Assembly: GCA_963971425.1 (NCBI GenBank) | Contig: OZ020523.1 | Location: 10,288,867 to 10,352,866, forward strand | DNA: 64,000 nucleotides | Origin: Bryoerythrophyllum caledonicum | Lineage: Eukaryota > Streptophyta > Bryopsida > Pottiales > Pottiaceae | Direction: 5' to 3' | Part shown: piece by piece, positions 47,588 to 60,239 of the stretch | Numbering within the stretch: the first letter of the stretch is position 1 | How the letters are laid out: each line of letters starts with the position of its first letter | The notes under the pieces: model-generated | What the model was told of the DNA's origin: nothing | Database searches by the model: none | Seen by the model: the letters and a program-made list of their open reading frames with translations, nothing else | Position numbers and translations under genes: made by a program

Positions 47588-49536
47588 CTAAATCTGGCAG
47601 GAGCTTCGCACGCTGCCTCGGTTGCCTGTCAAGGCGCGCGACGTGAGCTTCACGTATGCGGACGAGAAGGAGGCGTAGAAGGCGCCCTGGTTGGCGGCGA
47701 AGAGCTGGACGATGGGAGCGGTGCGCGGGTCCGTGCTAACGAGGTTGTCGACGGTGAACAGGCCACGGCCGTTCTGGATGTCCTGGAAGTACTGGTTGTC
47801 GAAGGCCACCGGCGTGACATCATTGTTGAGCACTGCGACGTTGAAGACGTTCACCGCACATGCCGACATGAGCTGCGTCCGGAACACGAGGCTGTTTGGG
47901 GCCGAGGGGCTGTTGAACCTCAACCGATCTTGGATGTTCGTGCAGTGGCCGCCGCCGAGTGTGTGCGCACCTGCGCATCAGTGACAGGATTAGGTCCAGC
48001 CCCATAAACCCAAGCCAAAAATAGAGGATGGCTCTACGAAGAAGAATCTCAACCTTAGTGTACGAATGGAAACTACCACATGTTCTCTTCTCTCCACTTA
48101 GGGGTTCCAAAGTCTATTAGGAGTTCGTCCAGAGAAGAGGAATGGCCTGTTCTATATATCTTACCGAGGATGGCGACGCTCTCTTCCGTGGTCATGCCAA
48201 AAGCGCCGAAGACTCTGAGCATTTGGTCGACGCTGGAGGTGGCAGAGGGGAGCTTGGCGTCGGCCTCGCTCGCGCTCGAGGAGTCGACGTCCTTCCTGCC
48301 AAGCGGAATTCGGATGTCCGGCCCGCCATTGAAGGCCACGGCCTCGCGGCCGGTCATGGCAATGATGTCTGCACAGGAAACCGTGGTCGGGCACATGTCT
48401 TCCATGTCAGACTTGATGGAGTCGATGATGTCGAGGCGCTTCACTCCGAAGTTGCTGTTGGAGGACATCTCACCGCCGTTTCCGTTCATCATAATGGAAC
48501 CATCACAACCTCCCTGGAACAGCCACAAAACTGGATTTAACACAGCTAAGACATAGAGAGCATAAAAATGCTGCACAACACCATCACTCTCTTTCTTCAC
48601 ATCTTGAGCCTATCTTCAGCATACTTCGTTTACAGGCAGATCTACAACAGTTAACACCAATATTAACCCCTGCACTCTTGCACGATACAGATCAGTCACT
48701 AAAGAACTCTTTTAAAAGCCACTGCAAATTCCGTAAATGCAGCTTCTTCGGAAAAGGCACCGTTCGTATGCCGTGAGGACGATATCAGAAAGCTCAAGCA
48801 CGAGCAGTCACTCTCAGATTGACGTCCTAGGAACAGGAAATAGAGTAGAAACACGGCAGAATCAAGAGAAGCAAGCAAGCCAGTGGAATTGTCACAGTAC
48901 TTGCGCAGCAACCCCGGACATTGTAGCTCGCTCGGCCAGAACCTCGGATGCAGCCGGCATGACTCAATGAAAACGACATCTCAAAGCTCCTCAGCACGAC
49001 TCACAACCTACTCTCACATATACCGACCTCCTACGATCAAAAATCAAGAGAAGAAACATGACAGATTCAAGAAAGAAAGCAAGCAATGTCAGAAAATGTA
49101 AGCAGCCTCCTCGGATCACCATATCTCTACACAGACAAACTCCGCTATGGAGCACGAGCGTCGTGTATCGAGAATCACGGATAGAAACATGACAGAATCA
49201 AGAAAAGTAAGCAACGTCGGGAAACTGTAAGTAGTTTCCTCGCGCGGAGAAGGAACAACTCAACTACTCGCAGGAACACCGAAACGAGGTGATTCCAGCG
49301 TCAAGATGAAAACTCACCGGTCCGACTTGGCAGTCGTGGAACGCCAGGCGCAGCATGGCCGCGCTCGCCGTGGCGTCCGCGACGAAGCTCCGCCGGGCCA
49401 AGGTGCGCACGCGGTCCTCCACGCCGGGGCACGCCGCGTCGTAGTACCCCGGGCGCAGCTGCGCGTCCACCTCCACCGTCACCATCACCATCACCAGCAA
49501 TGCAGCTCCGCAACCGATCCTCCAGCTCCCCGCCAT
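47588..49536 (-). CDS. Class III (secretory) peroxidase
   Basis: Three exons (49318-49536, 48165-48513, 47588-47970; GT-AG introns) encode 316 residues. An N-terminal signal peptide (GCGAALLVMVMVTVEVDA) precedes a mature start at about QLRPGYY. The enzyme would use H2O2 to oxidise phenolics in the wall or apoplast. The distal haem histidine is in RLAFHDC and the proximal one in GAHTLGGGHC. All eight conserved cysteines are present (AACPG, FHDC, GGCDG, DMCPT, VSCAD, GGHC, MSAC, RSSC). Length is normal. The junction of exons 1 and 2 reads FHDCQVGPGGCDG, two residues longer than the usual FHDCxVxGCD. The start at 49536 is preferred over an in-frame ATG at 49590 because it puts the signal peptide at the N-terminus. 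Substrate and isoform cannot be told from sequence. Confidence 0.92.
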
Positions 49537-49796
49537 GCTCTCCCGCCTCAAACTCGCGCAAATGCGACGTCCTTGAGCGCGCGCGCTCACGCGAACAGAT
49601 CGCCGCTCCTGCCGCTGACGCTGCTGCTGCTGCTGCTGCTGCTGCTGTCGTGGGAGGAATTACTGCGGAGGAGGAGGAGGAGGACGAGCTCATGAAGTGA
49701 TGGCGCTGCAGCTGACAAACTAGCAACAACCGACCGCGCTTGTGCCTCTTTATGGCTCTTCACTTCGCCGCGAAGTGGCCTTCAATTCGCTTCACT

Positions 49797-50720
49797 TGGT
49801 ACCAGGATAGCGTCAGAACCTTCTACAAGAGGAATTCTCTCTCCGCTATCTTTAGCATAGATTCGGCTATCTTTGGATATTTGGATTACTTCATCATTTT
49901 AGAATATTTCGTATATTTTTCTTTCGTTTTTTTTTTAAAAATATTTCTAACCTTGATAGTATCATCCTTGGTATGGTTTTTTATTTGGACTACGGTCTAA
50001 CCTTGATAATATCACCCTTGGTATGAGGATAGCATCAGAACCTTATAAAAAAGAAGTTCTCTTTCTGCTATATTTAGTATTGGTTTTGGCTATCTTTGGA
50101 TATATGGATTACTTCATCATTTTAGAATATTTGGTATATTTTTCCTATCATTTTTGTTGGTTTTTATATGGACTTCTGTCTAACCTTGATAGTATCATCC
50201 TTGGTATGATTTTTTATTTGGACTACGGTCTAACCTTGACAATATCACCCTGGGTATGATTTGTTATTTGGACTACGGTCTAACCTGGATAATATCACTC
50301 TTGGTACAAGGATAGCGTCATTACCTTTTTTTAAAGGAATTTTCTTTTTGTTATCTTTAGTATTGGTTTGGCTATTTTTTGATATATAGGTTACTTCGTA
50401 TTAGAATATTTAGTAAGTTTTCTTTAGTAACATATTTAGTAACATTTTTGTTGAGTTTTTATTTGGACTTTGATAATATCACCCTTGGTACGAGGATAGC
50501 GTCGGAACCTTCTGAAGAAAGAATTCTCTTTTTGCAATTATTTGTATTGATTTGGCTATCTTTGGATATATGAATTACTTCATATTAGGATATTTAGTAT
50601 GTTTTTTTACATTTCTGTTTGGTCTTTATTTGGACTACGGTCTCACGTTGGTAATATCACCCTTCGTACTGGCACACCTTGATATTATCACCTTGGAATC
50701 GGTTTTCCTAGTTCGAAGGT
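49797..50720. repeat. Tandem array of about four 190-280-bp units upstream of the peroxidase
   Basis: Units begin near 49800, 50025, 50305 and 50490 with GGATAGCGTCAGAACCTT or close variants. They continue through GGCTATCTTTGGATAT and CTAACCTTGATAATATCACCC. The array starts about 260 bp upstream of the peroxidase start codon, in its promoter region. Fragments of the AATATCACCCTTGGTA motif are repeated within units. Confidence 0.8.
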
Positions 50721-50897
50721 TACTTATTGATATACCTATTATTACTATGGGTTACGATACCTTTTTTTTCTTCTTCTCAAGAATTGTAGTGGAAGTATGA
50801 TAAGAGGTGGATGGATGAAAAAGCTATGCAAGGAAACAAAATTCAGTATTTTTTTTAAGAATCCTTGATTTCTTTATTGTGTTATAATGAAAATTAA

Positions 50898-51098
50898 CTC
50901 CTAACGGACCAAGGCATTTTAGAGGAATCTTTACTCCATCTTAATAATGAATTTTTTGGGAATGTAACTGTAGCATCTTTCTAACTAATTTGCCATGATG
51001 TGGTAAGAAAATTACGAGTTTTGACCATACGGATTGAAAGGAAATTACAATTAAAGCAAAAACATTTTTACCCCAAGGGACACTTGGTTCTTGAGGGA
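50898..51098 (-). mobile_element. TTAA-flanked MITE, second copy of the 45383 family
   Basis: It starts CTCCTAACGGACCAAG. The right end, reverse-complemented, is TCCCTCAAGAACCAAG. TTAA flanks both ends (50894-50897 and 51099-51102). The interior is homologous, in inverse orientation, to 45383-45558. Another CCCTTTACCGACCAAG terminus begins right after the right TTAA, hinting at a second, adjoining element. Confidence 0.65.
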
Positions 51099-51223
51099 TT
51101 AACCCTTTACCGACCAAGAAGCATAAAATGGAACTCTGGAGGTCCTAGAACTCAATTTGCATAAAATCCACGGGAATTAAGCTTTGAGATACGAGGTTCA
51201 GATTTGTGCACACATTACATGTA

Positions 51224-52323
51224 CAGTACCCACCAATAAGTTTACGTTCATGAACGTTTCCACACTACACTGCTGCCAAATTTGACACCCTCCTAAGGGC
51301 TGAAAAAATGTCATTTTACCATGAAATTTTTGGCACAAGATCATTTCTATGTTGACAACATGTGTGCCAAATTTCAAGGCCAGAAGATGAATATAGAAAA
51401 AGATATTCCAAATTTACCAACATGTGTAGTTGTAAGCCATTCACTACTACCAATTTTGACACCCTCTTGAGGGCTGAAAAATTGATATTTTACCATGAAA
51501 GTTTTATCACAAGATCCTCTCTATGCTCATAACATGTGTGTTGAATTTTAAAGCCATGTGATGAATACAATAATAGATACACAAGATTGTTTCTCATAGT
51601 TACACATGTTGGTAGATTTTGAATATGGGTTTTTTTATTCATCTTTTGGCCTTGAAATTTGGCACACATGTTATATTTATGGAGTTGATCACGTGTTAAA
51701 AATTTCATGGGAGGGTGTCAAATTTGGCAAGAGTGAAATGTTTCTCACAACTACACATGTTGGTAGATTTCAAAAATCTTTTGCTATGTAGGTATTCTAG
51801 CCTTAAAACTTGGCACACATGTACTCGATATAGAAATGGTTTCATGCCCAAAATTTCATGCCCAAAAACAAAAGATTTAATCCTTGGGAGTGTGTCAAAG
51901 TTGGCCAGGAGTGAAATGTTTCTTACAACTACACTCACAACTACACATGTTGCTAGAGTTTAAATATGTCTCTTCGTGTGGATGTTTTAGACTTTAAACA
52001 TGTAATAAACACAGAGGCGGTCCCATGCCAAAAATTAAATGGGCAAAAACAAAAAATTTAATCCTTGGGAGGGTGTCAAAGTTCGTAGCTACGAAACTTT
52101 TCTTAGTGCTACCCATGTTGGTAGATCTTGAATATCCTTTTTTTAATTCAACTTCCGACCTTGAAATTTTGCACACATGTTGTCAGCATAGAAATGATCT
52201 TGTGCCAAAAATTTCATGGTGAAATGGCAAATTTTCAGCCTTTAAAAGGGTGTCAAAGTTGGCAGCAGTGTAGAGTGGAAACGTACATATGCAAAATGAA
52301 CGTATACTTATTGGTGGGTACTG
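51224..52323. mobile_element. 1.1-kb mariner-type MITE made of long inverted arms
   Basis: The left end is CAGTACCCACCAATAAG and the right end its complement, flanked by TA on both sides (51222-51223 and 52324-52325). Terminal repeats match over about 28 bp and, after a 9-bp indel, continue into arms built of the same units found in the arms of the mariner element at 11290-28790 (TTTGACACCCTC, CCATGAAATTTTTGGCAC, AACATGTGTG). Multiple tandem units give a partly palindromic structure centred near 51600. No transposase; it could be mobilised by a relative of the 12.4-28.1 kb transposase. Confidence 0.88.
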
Positions 52324-52325
52324 TA

Positions 52326-55180
52326 CACTATCCAACAATCAGATCATGATTTGGATTTTTAGAACTCTTGGAAAGGTTAGGAATACAACACAAAATACAT
52401 CAAATACACTAAAATATAGTGCCACATAATATGTTGTATGTCACACACATGCACATTGATTTTGATCTAAATTTTTTTATTGGACTTTGTCTGTAAGACA
52501 TTCATCATTGTTTTGTGATTGTTGATCTCTCTCCTCACATACAAAGCTTCCGTTTTGACTCATACGAAGTTGGAACATTTCTATCTACAATCAAGTAGAA
52601 AAAAACAAAAAAACCATCAATAATCACCAATAAAAATATTTTCTTCACATATGATATGTCAATACGAAGCTATCAACCTAGTGCACATGTGAACCGTTCT
52701 AATTCAAAGTAAAAAAATTCTTGCAAGAATCTATTGATGGTTAAACTAGTACACCCTCCAAAATCCACAATTTTCACTACCAACGTACAGTAACTTTGAA
52801 CACAAAATTCTATTCCATCAACATGTTGTGCAAAATTTCCCCAAAGTTCAGGTCATGGATAAAGTTCAATTTTGGAAGGGTAGATATTAATATTAGGGTC
52901 AGTAAATACTGTAGCAAACACTAAGTATCAGTATTAGTGTAATGAAGGAAGAAGAAGTCATATTGAACCTCAATCTTACCCGCCTTTGTCTTCATTAATA
53001 AAGTTAAACATATTTAAAGATTTCGATTATTAAAAATAAATAAATAGACGAGAGCAGAGGTCAGAACTCATAGTATCTTTGCCTCACTTTACAAACCAAG
53101 GTAATATCTTCACTTGCAGGCATTGATGAGCACGGCCAAGGATTGAATGACCTTTTCAAGCTCTGGCTGCATTTAATCCTCTCACTGGCACAGCTGGTGA
53201 ATGCATCCAACGGCTGCCACAAATCCTCCACTGTTAGTATCCCAGCTTCTCACCCTTACATTTGAGATTGACGTCACCTCTGTAACGGTATGAATGTGAA
53301 CATGGTTGCGATAGAAAAAAATCATGTGAAATACCTGAAAAACCGAGCGGTTAGTCAGGTGAAATATTGAACTCTTGGACTCCAGAGTCAAACTAGCGAA
53401 GGAGAAATCAGAAAACTATCTGAAAGTTCTGGCAAACAATCATGAAGGGCAGTGGCTGAGACATCAAAGACCGGGATGATTGGAAAGTTGGCACTGTTCT
53501 TCAATGTAACTTACCAGACTCATCAAGGGGCCAGTACATTATTGCGGGGCGTACTTGGGGTTGAAATTGCGCTTGTTCTAGCCAGTCTCCCACTCCCTGT
53601 TCACATCAATCACATGCTGGAAAACAACCTGTGAGATTGTCGCTACTAATCAGTGAGGTGTTCCTACCCAAACTCAAATGTACGTTCATACGGAAGTGAT
53701 GTGGGATTCCTGGCAGCATTGTGGTCGGAGGGAGACTCCCTAGCTACCTGCTGTACCTGCATCACGAACGAGACAAGTAGAGTTTTACATCAGAGAGTTA
53801 CATCCACCAAGAATGCCAGGCAGTTGAATGAATCAAATGGTTCACACCTCACTGGACGACTCCTCCGGTTGGTAACTAGTGACTAGTTGTCTAATGTCTA
53901 CTTTCTAGAATACTATGTCTACTAGGCCAAGCAACCCAGTATTTCTTGCATGGCCTACAGGACAGAACAGAACGGAATTGATGAATGTCCTCCTACGTAA
54001 TGATACTGATATCTTCAATCATGGTAGAAATATATAGCCTTGGGTAAATAATTATGTGGCTGACTAATGAGGGCAATCTGTGTAGACAGGGAGAAGACGT
54101 ACAAGGTGTTGAGGCCTTCTAAAGCTCCCATTGCAGCCCTGCATCCCTCTGCTTTCGATTATCAAAAAGGGAGTCTACATCCTTACAACTGAGCCGCGGA
54201 GTGCAACGAGAGCTACTGAATATCGACATGTCCTGCGCACAGCACAAATAGTTGTTTAGGACACAGAACTGAAGATATGGTACTAGTTACAGAGACCTTC
54301 GGAGGCAGTCAGCAAGTGCAAAGACGGACTTCTGAAACAGGCGGTAATATTAGCAACGATAGGGAAGATACTCTTCTGCACTTCACAAAACTGTGCAAAA
54401 TAACGAAGCTGTTGGCTCGAAAACATTGCTGGGACTTTATGAAGAGAACATAACATTTCTGTCCATCTGAGATGTGCAGCTGCTTCCCGATTGCAATTCC
54501 AGTGCAATGAAGCTAACTTGTCTTGAACTCCTTGATCTAAAAAACGGTCTTGCATCTTGAGTCCTCTCCATTGAAACGAGCCCACACTTGAGACAATATG
54601 CCTCGAGCTTTTCGGGCCAGCGACAATATGCCCCAGATTCCTTACGATAATGCGACAAAAGAGAGTGATAAGGACGTACCTCGCATCAAAAGCCTGAAAT
54701 GCAGGGTGCACAGTAATAATCGAAAGATCACCAGGCGGAACACCTCCTGAGAAGCAGCGCTAGTCCCTTGGCATATAACCTGCATAAGATTAAGCAGACA
54801 CGAAAACAAACAAGGGCTCTTGACCCCACCCAAGAGCGTGTCCTGGGGAACAGAACCAAAATATTGCGGAGTAAAGAATGTCAATTATTCTTCTCAGAAT
54901 GTCTAATACAATTGATAGATTGAAGCCGGCAGCCCATGCGCGGCATTTATGCAGTAGTACAAGTTAGAGCCTAATCTCTGCCTTCTCCTCTGTGCTGCAC
55001 ATGACGAGAAGTAAATGAATCCTTGAAGAAGCTCTGCGATCAGGCATAAATGCCAACACCATGCCAACTGAGCGTTCACCATCTTTACAAGTTTATGTCC
55101 CGAGGCCCTATAATCTGGTCCGCTCTCTCTTCAGCAAGAGTGGCCAAATGAAGTTCAAGAGGAAAGATCAAAAATGTACT
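52326..55180. other. Long stretch without a confident gene
   Basis: On the minus strand a few open pieces look exon-like: around 53155-53390 (HMIFFYRNHVHIHTVTEV and MQPELEKVIQSLAVLINACK) and 54440-54750 (SGGVPPGDLSIITVHPAF, then YCRWPEKLEAYCLKCGL), with plausible splice acceptors. I could not join them into a gene or name a family. They might be a decayed gene or a non-coding transcript downstream of the BLISTER-like gene. Confidence 0.35.
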
Positions 55181-55188
55181 GTCCAAGG

Positions 55189-57427
55189 CTACAACCTTTT
55201 CACTCCAACACTTCGCCTTGAACTACTAGGAAACAGCTGCACGATCCAATTGAGCACACGGTCAACCACTTCGTCTCCTTCATCGACATAGTCCAAAGCT
55301 GCTGGTGCATTTCTTGAGATACCCCGCTCACTATATGAGTTCCCGTCGGCCATTCTTTGCGCAACGACAAGTTCCAGCTGCTGTGTTGTACCTTCCAGCT
55401 TCCTGGACAAATCAGCGTTTAAGGCCCGCAACTCTGCTGCGCCTTTGGACTCTGCCTTGAGTGCTTTCACTATGGCGATTTTCTCCTCACCTAGTGAGAT
55501 AATAATATCGTTGATGTTGTTGATGGTTCTCATCAGGTCTGCTGGCATGGCTGGGAGCGATGCTGGGAGCTGAATGCGTTGATACCCACCACTTTGAGAA
55601 CTCCTCAGCAGGGACGAAGGCCCAGGCTCCGGAAAAAGCACCTGAGAATGCAAGTCACTAGACAAAGGAGAAGGCGACTGTGAGGACTCATTAGCAGATC
55701 TAAGGTGCAAAGAAGACTCTGCGGTGCTTTGGGTAGAGAGAGGATCCTCAAATCGTGGACCATGGTGCCACGAGTTGAGAGAAGGAGAATCTAAAGGAGT
55801 CGAAGGTCCTTCACTTGAGATTTGCAGCAGAGGCGGCAAGTCGTCAGTAGAGGTTGCAGCATCTGCCATTACTCTCTGTTTCGACTGCACTGCTTCCGAG
55901 TTAAAAGAAAATTCCCGCTCTCCTGAAGCAACCTTGCGTAGACGAACCTGGAGAACCTTCTTCTCTTCCTGTAACGCATCGATCAACGTCTGTAAATGAG
56001 CGCGGTCCTTCTCCCAAGAAACAGCTTGCTTTTTATGAGACTCCACCTCAGAGCCCAAGATGCCCATGTCCTTCTCCAATTTCAACTCATGAGACCGCAA
56101 TGTACGAATGCGATTCTCCAAGACAATCACTTCACCGGCCATTGTTTGAGACTGTTCACGAGCTGCTGCAGAATCTTGCTCAGCCCTGTCACGTTCAGCC
56201 ACCAGAGCCACCGCATAGGCCTCTCGCTCTTTCATCCTCTGTTCAAGCTCTTCGATCTCCTCCTTGAGCTGGTTCACCACTTGCCCCTGAAAAATATTTG
56301 CCCCAGAAATTATAAAAGCACGCTTCACAAACGTTACCGAAGACATTAGAAAGTCTAATCACAGTCCTTGAATCTTCAATACACATAGAAATCACTCACC
56401 TAATATGATGTTCCACTGTATTCAATCCTAATTCACTGTATGATGTACAAAATGAGGCAACGATCAGAGGATAAATCATGCTCGTGAATACCTGATTATT
56501 GAAATTTTCGACAAGTGCAGAGTGCTCTTGGACGAAATTTTCTGTCATTTCCCGAGCTTTGGCAAGCTCACGTTGGAGTCCGAATTTCTCTTCAGTCAAG
56601 TCCTGGATATGCTGCTCAAGGCTAGCAAACTCCTCGCGCTGCTTCCTTCTGAAGTCATCTTCGTCGCGCTGCCGCCTCTGAGCGTCCTCGGCTTCGCGCT
56701 CCTTTTGTCTGATCTCCTCAGCTTCGCGCTGTTTTCTCTTGATCTCTTCTTCTTCAAGCTGCTTTTTCCTGGTAATATCGGCAATGATGCGCTGCCTCCT
56801 CTGATCGGCTTCACGCTCTTTCCGCTTGGCTTCTTCGGCCTCCTTACGACGAGCCTCTTCGGCCTCCTTACGACGAGCCTCTTCGGCCTCCTTACGACGA
56901 GCCTCTTCGGCCCCCTTACGACGAGCGTCTTCGGCCTCCTTACGACGAGCCTCTTCGGCCTCGCGCTCAGCCTGTTTCCTCGTCTCCTCCGCATCCTGCA
57001 TTCTTTTCGCCTCCTCCGCTTCCTGCCGCATCTGCCTCAGCCGCTCCAGCTGCCTCACTTCCTCAGCCTCCCGCTCCCTCCTGATCACTTCCTCCGCCTC
57101 CTTCCTCCTAAACTCCTCCGCTGATCTCCGCTTCTCCCCCTCATCCCTCTCCGCCGCTTCGAAATGCAACCTACTCTCCTCATCCGCAATTCTACTCCCC
57201 TGATCTACATCCGCCCCGTTACTGTCCACATTATTCTCCTTCCCTATCTCATCCCTTCCGTTCACCTGAATCTTCTCGTCTGAGACCGGCGGGGGGGCCG
57301 GCGCCACCTTCTTCCCCGGCTTCTTCCCCTTATTCCTCGACTGGAACTTCGCCAGCTTCGCCCTGCCCGCCTCCAAGAGCTCATTCTGCGACCGTGCCAT
57401 CGTCTCCACTGTCGCCATCGCTGGCAT
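55189..57427 (-). CDS. BLI: BLISTER-like coiled-coil protein
   Basis: Two exons (56492-57427 and 55189-56286, GT-AG intron, phase 0) encode about 677 residues. The N-terminus (ELLEAGRAKLAKFQSRNKGKK) matches the Arabidopsis BLISTER start (LEAG..+L..F+.KK). A long central (R/K)KEAEEAR repeat coiled coil follows, with about six near-identical EEARRKEA units. The conserved segment FASLEQHIQDLTEEKFGLQREL leads to the second exon: VNQLKEEIEELEQ, VLENRIRTLRSHELKLEKD, ALQEEKKVLQ, LPAMPADLMRTINNINDIIISL, and the C-terminal DEGDEVVDRVLNWI signature of the family. BLISTER is a nuclear protein that binds the Polycomb methyltransferase CLF and affects development and stress responses; a similar role here is inferred. 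Start ATG 57427, or 57418 three codons in, fits the family. The near-identical repeat units suggest recent unequal exchange. Confidence 0.9.
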
Positions 57428-59370
57428 GATTCCTCCACTCCTCACTACTGCATCTCACCAAAACCTAGAACCAATCTCCGCACCAATAAAGAGCGCGCGT
57501 TCAATGAGGACCGGACGGCGAACCGATCCTCAATGCTCCATCTCACCAAACCCTAGGACGATGGAGAAACCGCCATACCAGGCCAATCTCGGCACCAAAG
57601 AGAGCGGCGAGACGCCCGTTCGGCGGCGCATTCAGTGCGCTACAGGGAGGGCGATCCGGGCGCGACGTGCGCGCACTCCCGACGCGTGATGTGCTTCATT
57701 AGGGTGCTGTGAAAACAAAGAAGGCCAAGCTCTCGCCAAGCTTTCCTCCGGCCAAACGAAGGAGACGACTCATAGCCGGGCCGGGCCGGGCCGGGCGATG
57801 GACGTTCGCGTCGACCCACTGGCCCGGCCTGAAATCATTGACCCAGCGCTTATATTCCCCCCAACGGGTCCTATATCCACAATTTTTCCTAGATTGCAAA
57901 GGGGAAAGTGTACGCCATTGGTAGATCACTTTGGGTGGTGGTTTTACGGTATCCGCGCCCCTTTGAACTATGAATATAGATGTTCCTCTTCTACCATTCT
58001 AAGCTCTTTTATGTCACCTTCTACAATATTACCAAATCCTAATTCCATAACATCTCAAAATCATGATAATAAAGAGGGTCCCAGACATTTAAAGATTATT
58101 TTTCTATGATAACATCTTATGAATGGAATATATGATGGTAGAGTCATTGTCTTGGGTCGTTGATAATATACCGTGCGCATCGGTCTGATTCGGGACATCC
58201 CTCTTCAAACCTTTTTTCTTTTTTTTAACACAGTGGGTATCACCTAGATATTACATGAGTATTGCCTGAATATTAAAAGGGTATGACCTTGACATTGCAT
58301 GGGTATCACCTTCGACAAATATTTATATTTTCCAAAGAATTTGGACGGTCTCCATTTTGAATTAACTATGTACGAATCCGATCAATGCGTACGGTACACT
58401 ACAATCATGTTGTGATCATTAGTTTGAAATTGAAAGACTCCAATATCACAAGTCCGCATTGGAATTTTCCTGAAAGTGAAAGGAAGTGTAACCAAGACCA
58501 GGTAGTGATGGTGACATAGCTTGGAGAAGGTGGGAGAATTACTAGTCGATTCTTAGGGCTATCAATCAATTCTTAGGGCTATGAGTGAGCTTTAGCTTAC
58601 ATGGATTAACTCCAATGAAAAGTTAACTTCTTTCAAAATTGAGCATAAGTTGATTGTCTCTTTGTTCCACTTCTTTCAATATGTTTGTAGGACCTACAAA
58701 TATTGATTGCCATCACTACTCATACATCTCATTGCTACAGAAGAAAAAAAGAACAAAAAATCCTCATACTCTATTCCATTTTGTATATAAATCTCACCCC
58801 CTCTTTCTCTTCTCTATCCTCTGCTAGAAGAACTTTTAGAAAAAATCATTTTGAAAAAAAATTAATGATGAGGCACCCATTTTAAATGAAATAAAAATGT
58901 TTCTAATCCACCTTCCTATCACAATTTCGAAGATATATGAAAGGTTTGGAATTCAATGACATCATAAAAGAGGTTGGAGTGTAGGGGATTAATTAGACTT
59001 AAGGGTAGAGTGTGGATGAGGTTGGGGTCAAGTGAGCTGACAGTTAAGGGTATGGGGTAGAAGACACGCGAGCATGAATGTAAGCATTGGGTAGATGCAG
59101 TTGAGGTGACGGTTATGGGTGGCATCTGTATGATTGGCAACCGTTTACTCCAGGTGGCGGAAGGTGAGTGGACAATGCTCGTCAGCTGGCGGATGACGTG
59201 GTGTCACACGTGGCATCTGGATTGGTTGGTAGGACATGGCCATGAACAAAGTGTTTGTTCATTCCATTACAGGCTCTTGTTGTGAAACAAAAGTTTGTTT
59301 CTTGAAAGTAGAATTAGTCATAAGGTTGGCCTGAGTCAAGATTTGCTTTTCCGGTCAAACTATTATACTA
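57428..59370. other. Promoter side of the BLISTER-like gene and intergenic DNA
   Basis: Positions 57430-57830 are GC-rich and probably hold the promoter and 5' leader of the gene to the left. Beyond about 57960 the sequence is AT-rich without a recognisable gene. At 58230-58320 there is a periodic run of GGGTATCACC/ATTACATGAGTATT motifs, and at 58548-58592 a tandem duplication of ATTCTTAGGGCTAT. Confidence 0.5.
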
Positions 59371-59384
59371 GTAAAATCATAATC

Positions 59385-59565
59385 TATGCAGTGAACCATG
59401 CAGTGAACCGTGTAGTGAACTATAGAAACGTTGCAGTCAACCGCACTGTTAATTGTGCAGTCAACCGTGCAGTGAACCATGTTACCTTTTTTTTATATAG
59501 TTTGTAATATAAAAACTACATTAAAATGGTTGGACTAATGCGTTGCAAAGCAAGCGCCAATTGCT
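59385..59565. repeat. GCAGTGAACCGT array next to a MITE arm
   Basis: Positions 59388-59482 hold about eight imperfect copies of GCAGTGAACCGT / GCAGTCAACCGT. They are followed at 59512-59562 by one arm (TACATTAAAATGGTTGGACT, AATGCGTTGCAAAGCAAGCG) of the fold-back family found complete at 4543-4671. The second arm is missing, so this is a truncated copy. Confidence 0.65.
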
Positions 59566-60167
59566 AGTTCTATATTATAAAATAACAAAGCCAATACCCG
59601 GTGGTGGAAACCTCCAATATCTATGTGATACCCTCTTCTCTAGGAAGTCAACATGTGGCATTTATTTTAACACTTTTACTTTAAATACCTAGGTAGTCCG
59701 GGTTTCTGAAATAAAATAACGGATGTACGTTTATTTTATTGGCGATTGTCCTTGGCCCCTTGGGGACAACGGGAGGTCAACTAGTTTAGTTATATATTGC
59801 ACTATTTTTACTACCTTTGCATTGATTTAAATATGAGGCGTTAGATTTTTTTAGTCTATGTCTATTGAACATTAAATGTAAGCACTGAAAGAGACATGGT
59901 AGGGATATCATAGTATACTCAAATTCAATGTTGTAGTTTCTAGGCTATTTGGAGATTGTTTACAAAACTATTAAAGATTTGATATTTCTAGATCAAGAAT
60001 GACAAGTTTTAATATTTTTAAACCATTATTTTCAATGAATAGTTGATTGTTACCATATGATATTGCAACAAGTTGTAAAGTTTTTTTAAGCTTATATTAC
60101 TACAATTTACAAAAGATTGTAACAATGACCCCATTACCATATTTTCTCCATGTTGTGTACCTATTAA

Positions 60168-60239
60168 CCCTTTATCACCGCGAACTTTTTGGAGATAGTG
60201 CTACAGAGGCCCATTTTAGGCCTCTCCGACGTTAAAGGG
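60168..60239. mobile_element. 72-bp TTAA-flanked miniature element
   Basis: It is bounded by CCCTTTATCACCG and the complement of CCCTTTAACGTCGG, with TTAA outside both ends (60164-60167 and 60240-60243). It contains an inner palindrome (GAGGCCCATTTTAGGCCTC). It abuts the left edge of the direct repeat at 60240. Confidence 0.5.

Noticed and set aside
56499-57203. Plus-strand frames across the BLISTER-like coiled coil
   Set aside because: They are antisense translations of the EEARRKEA repeats (Ser/Ala/Leu runs) without independent support.
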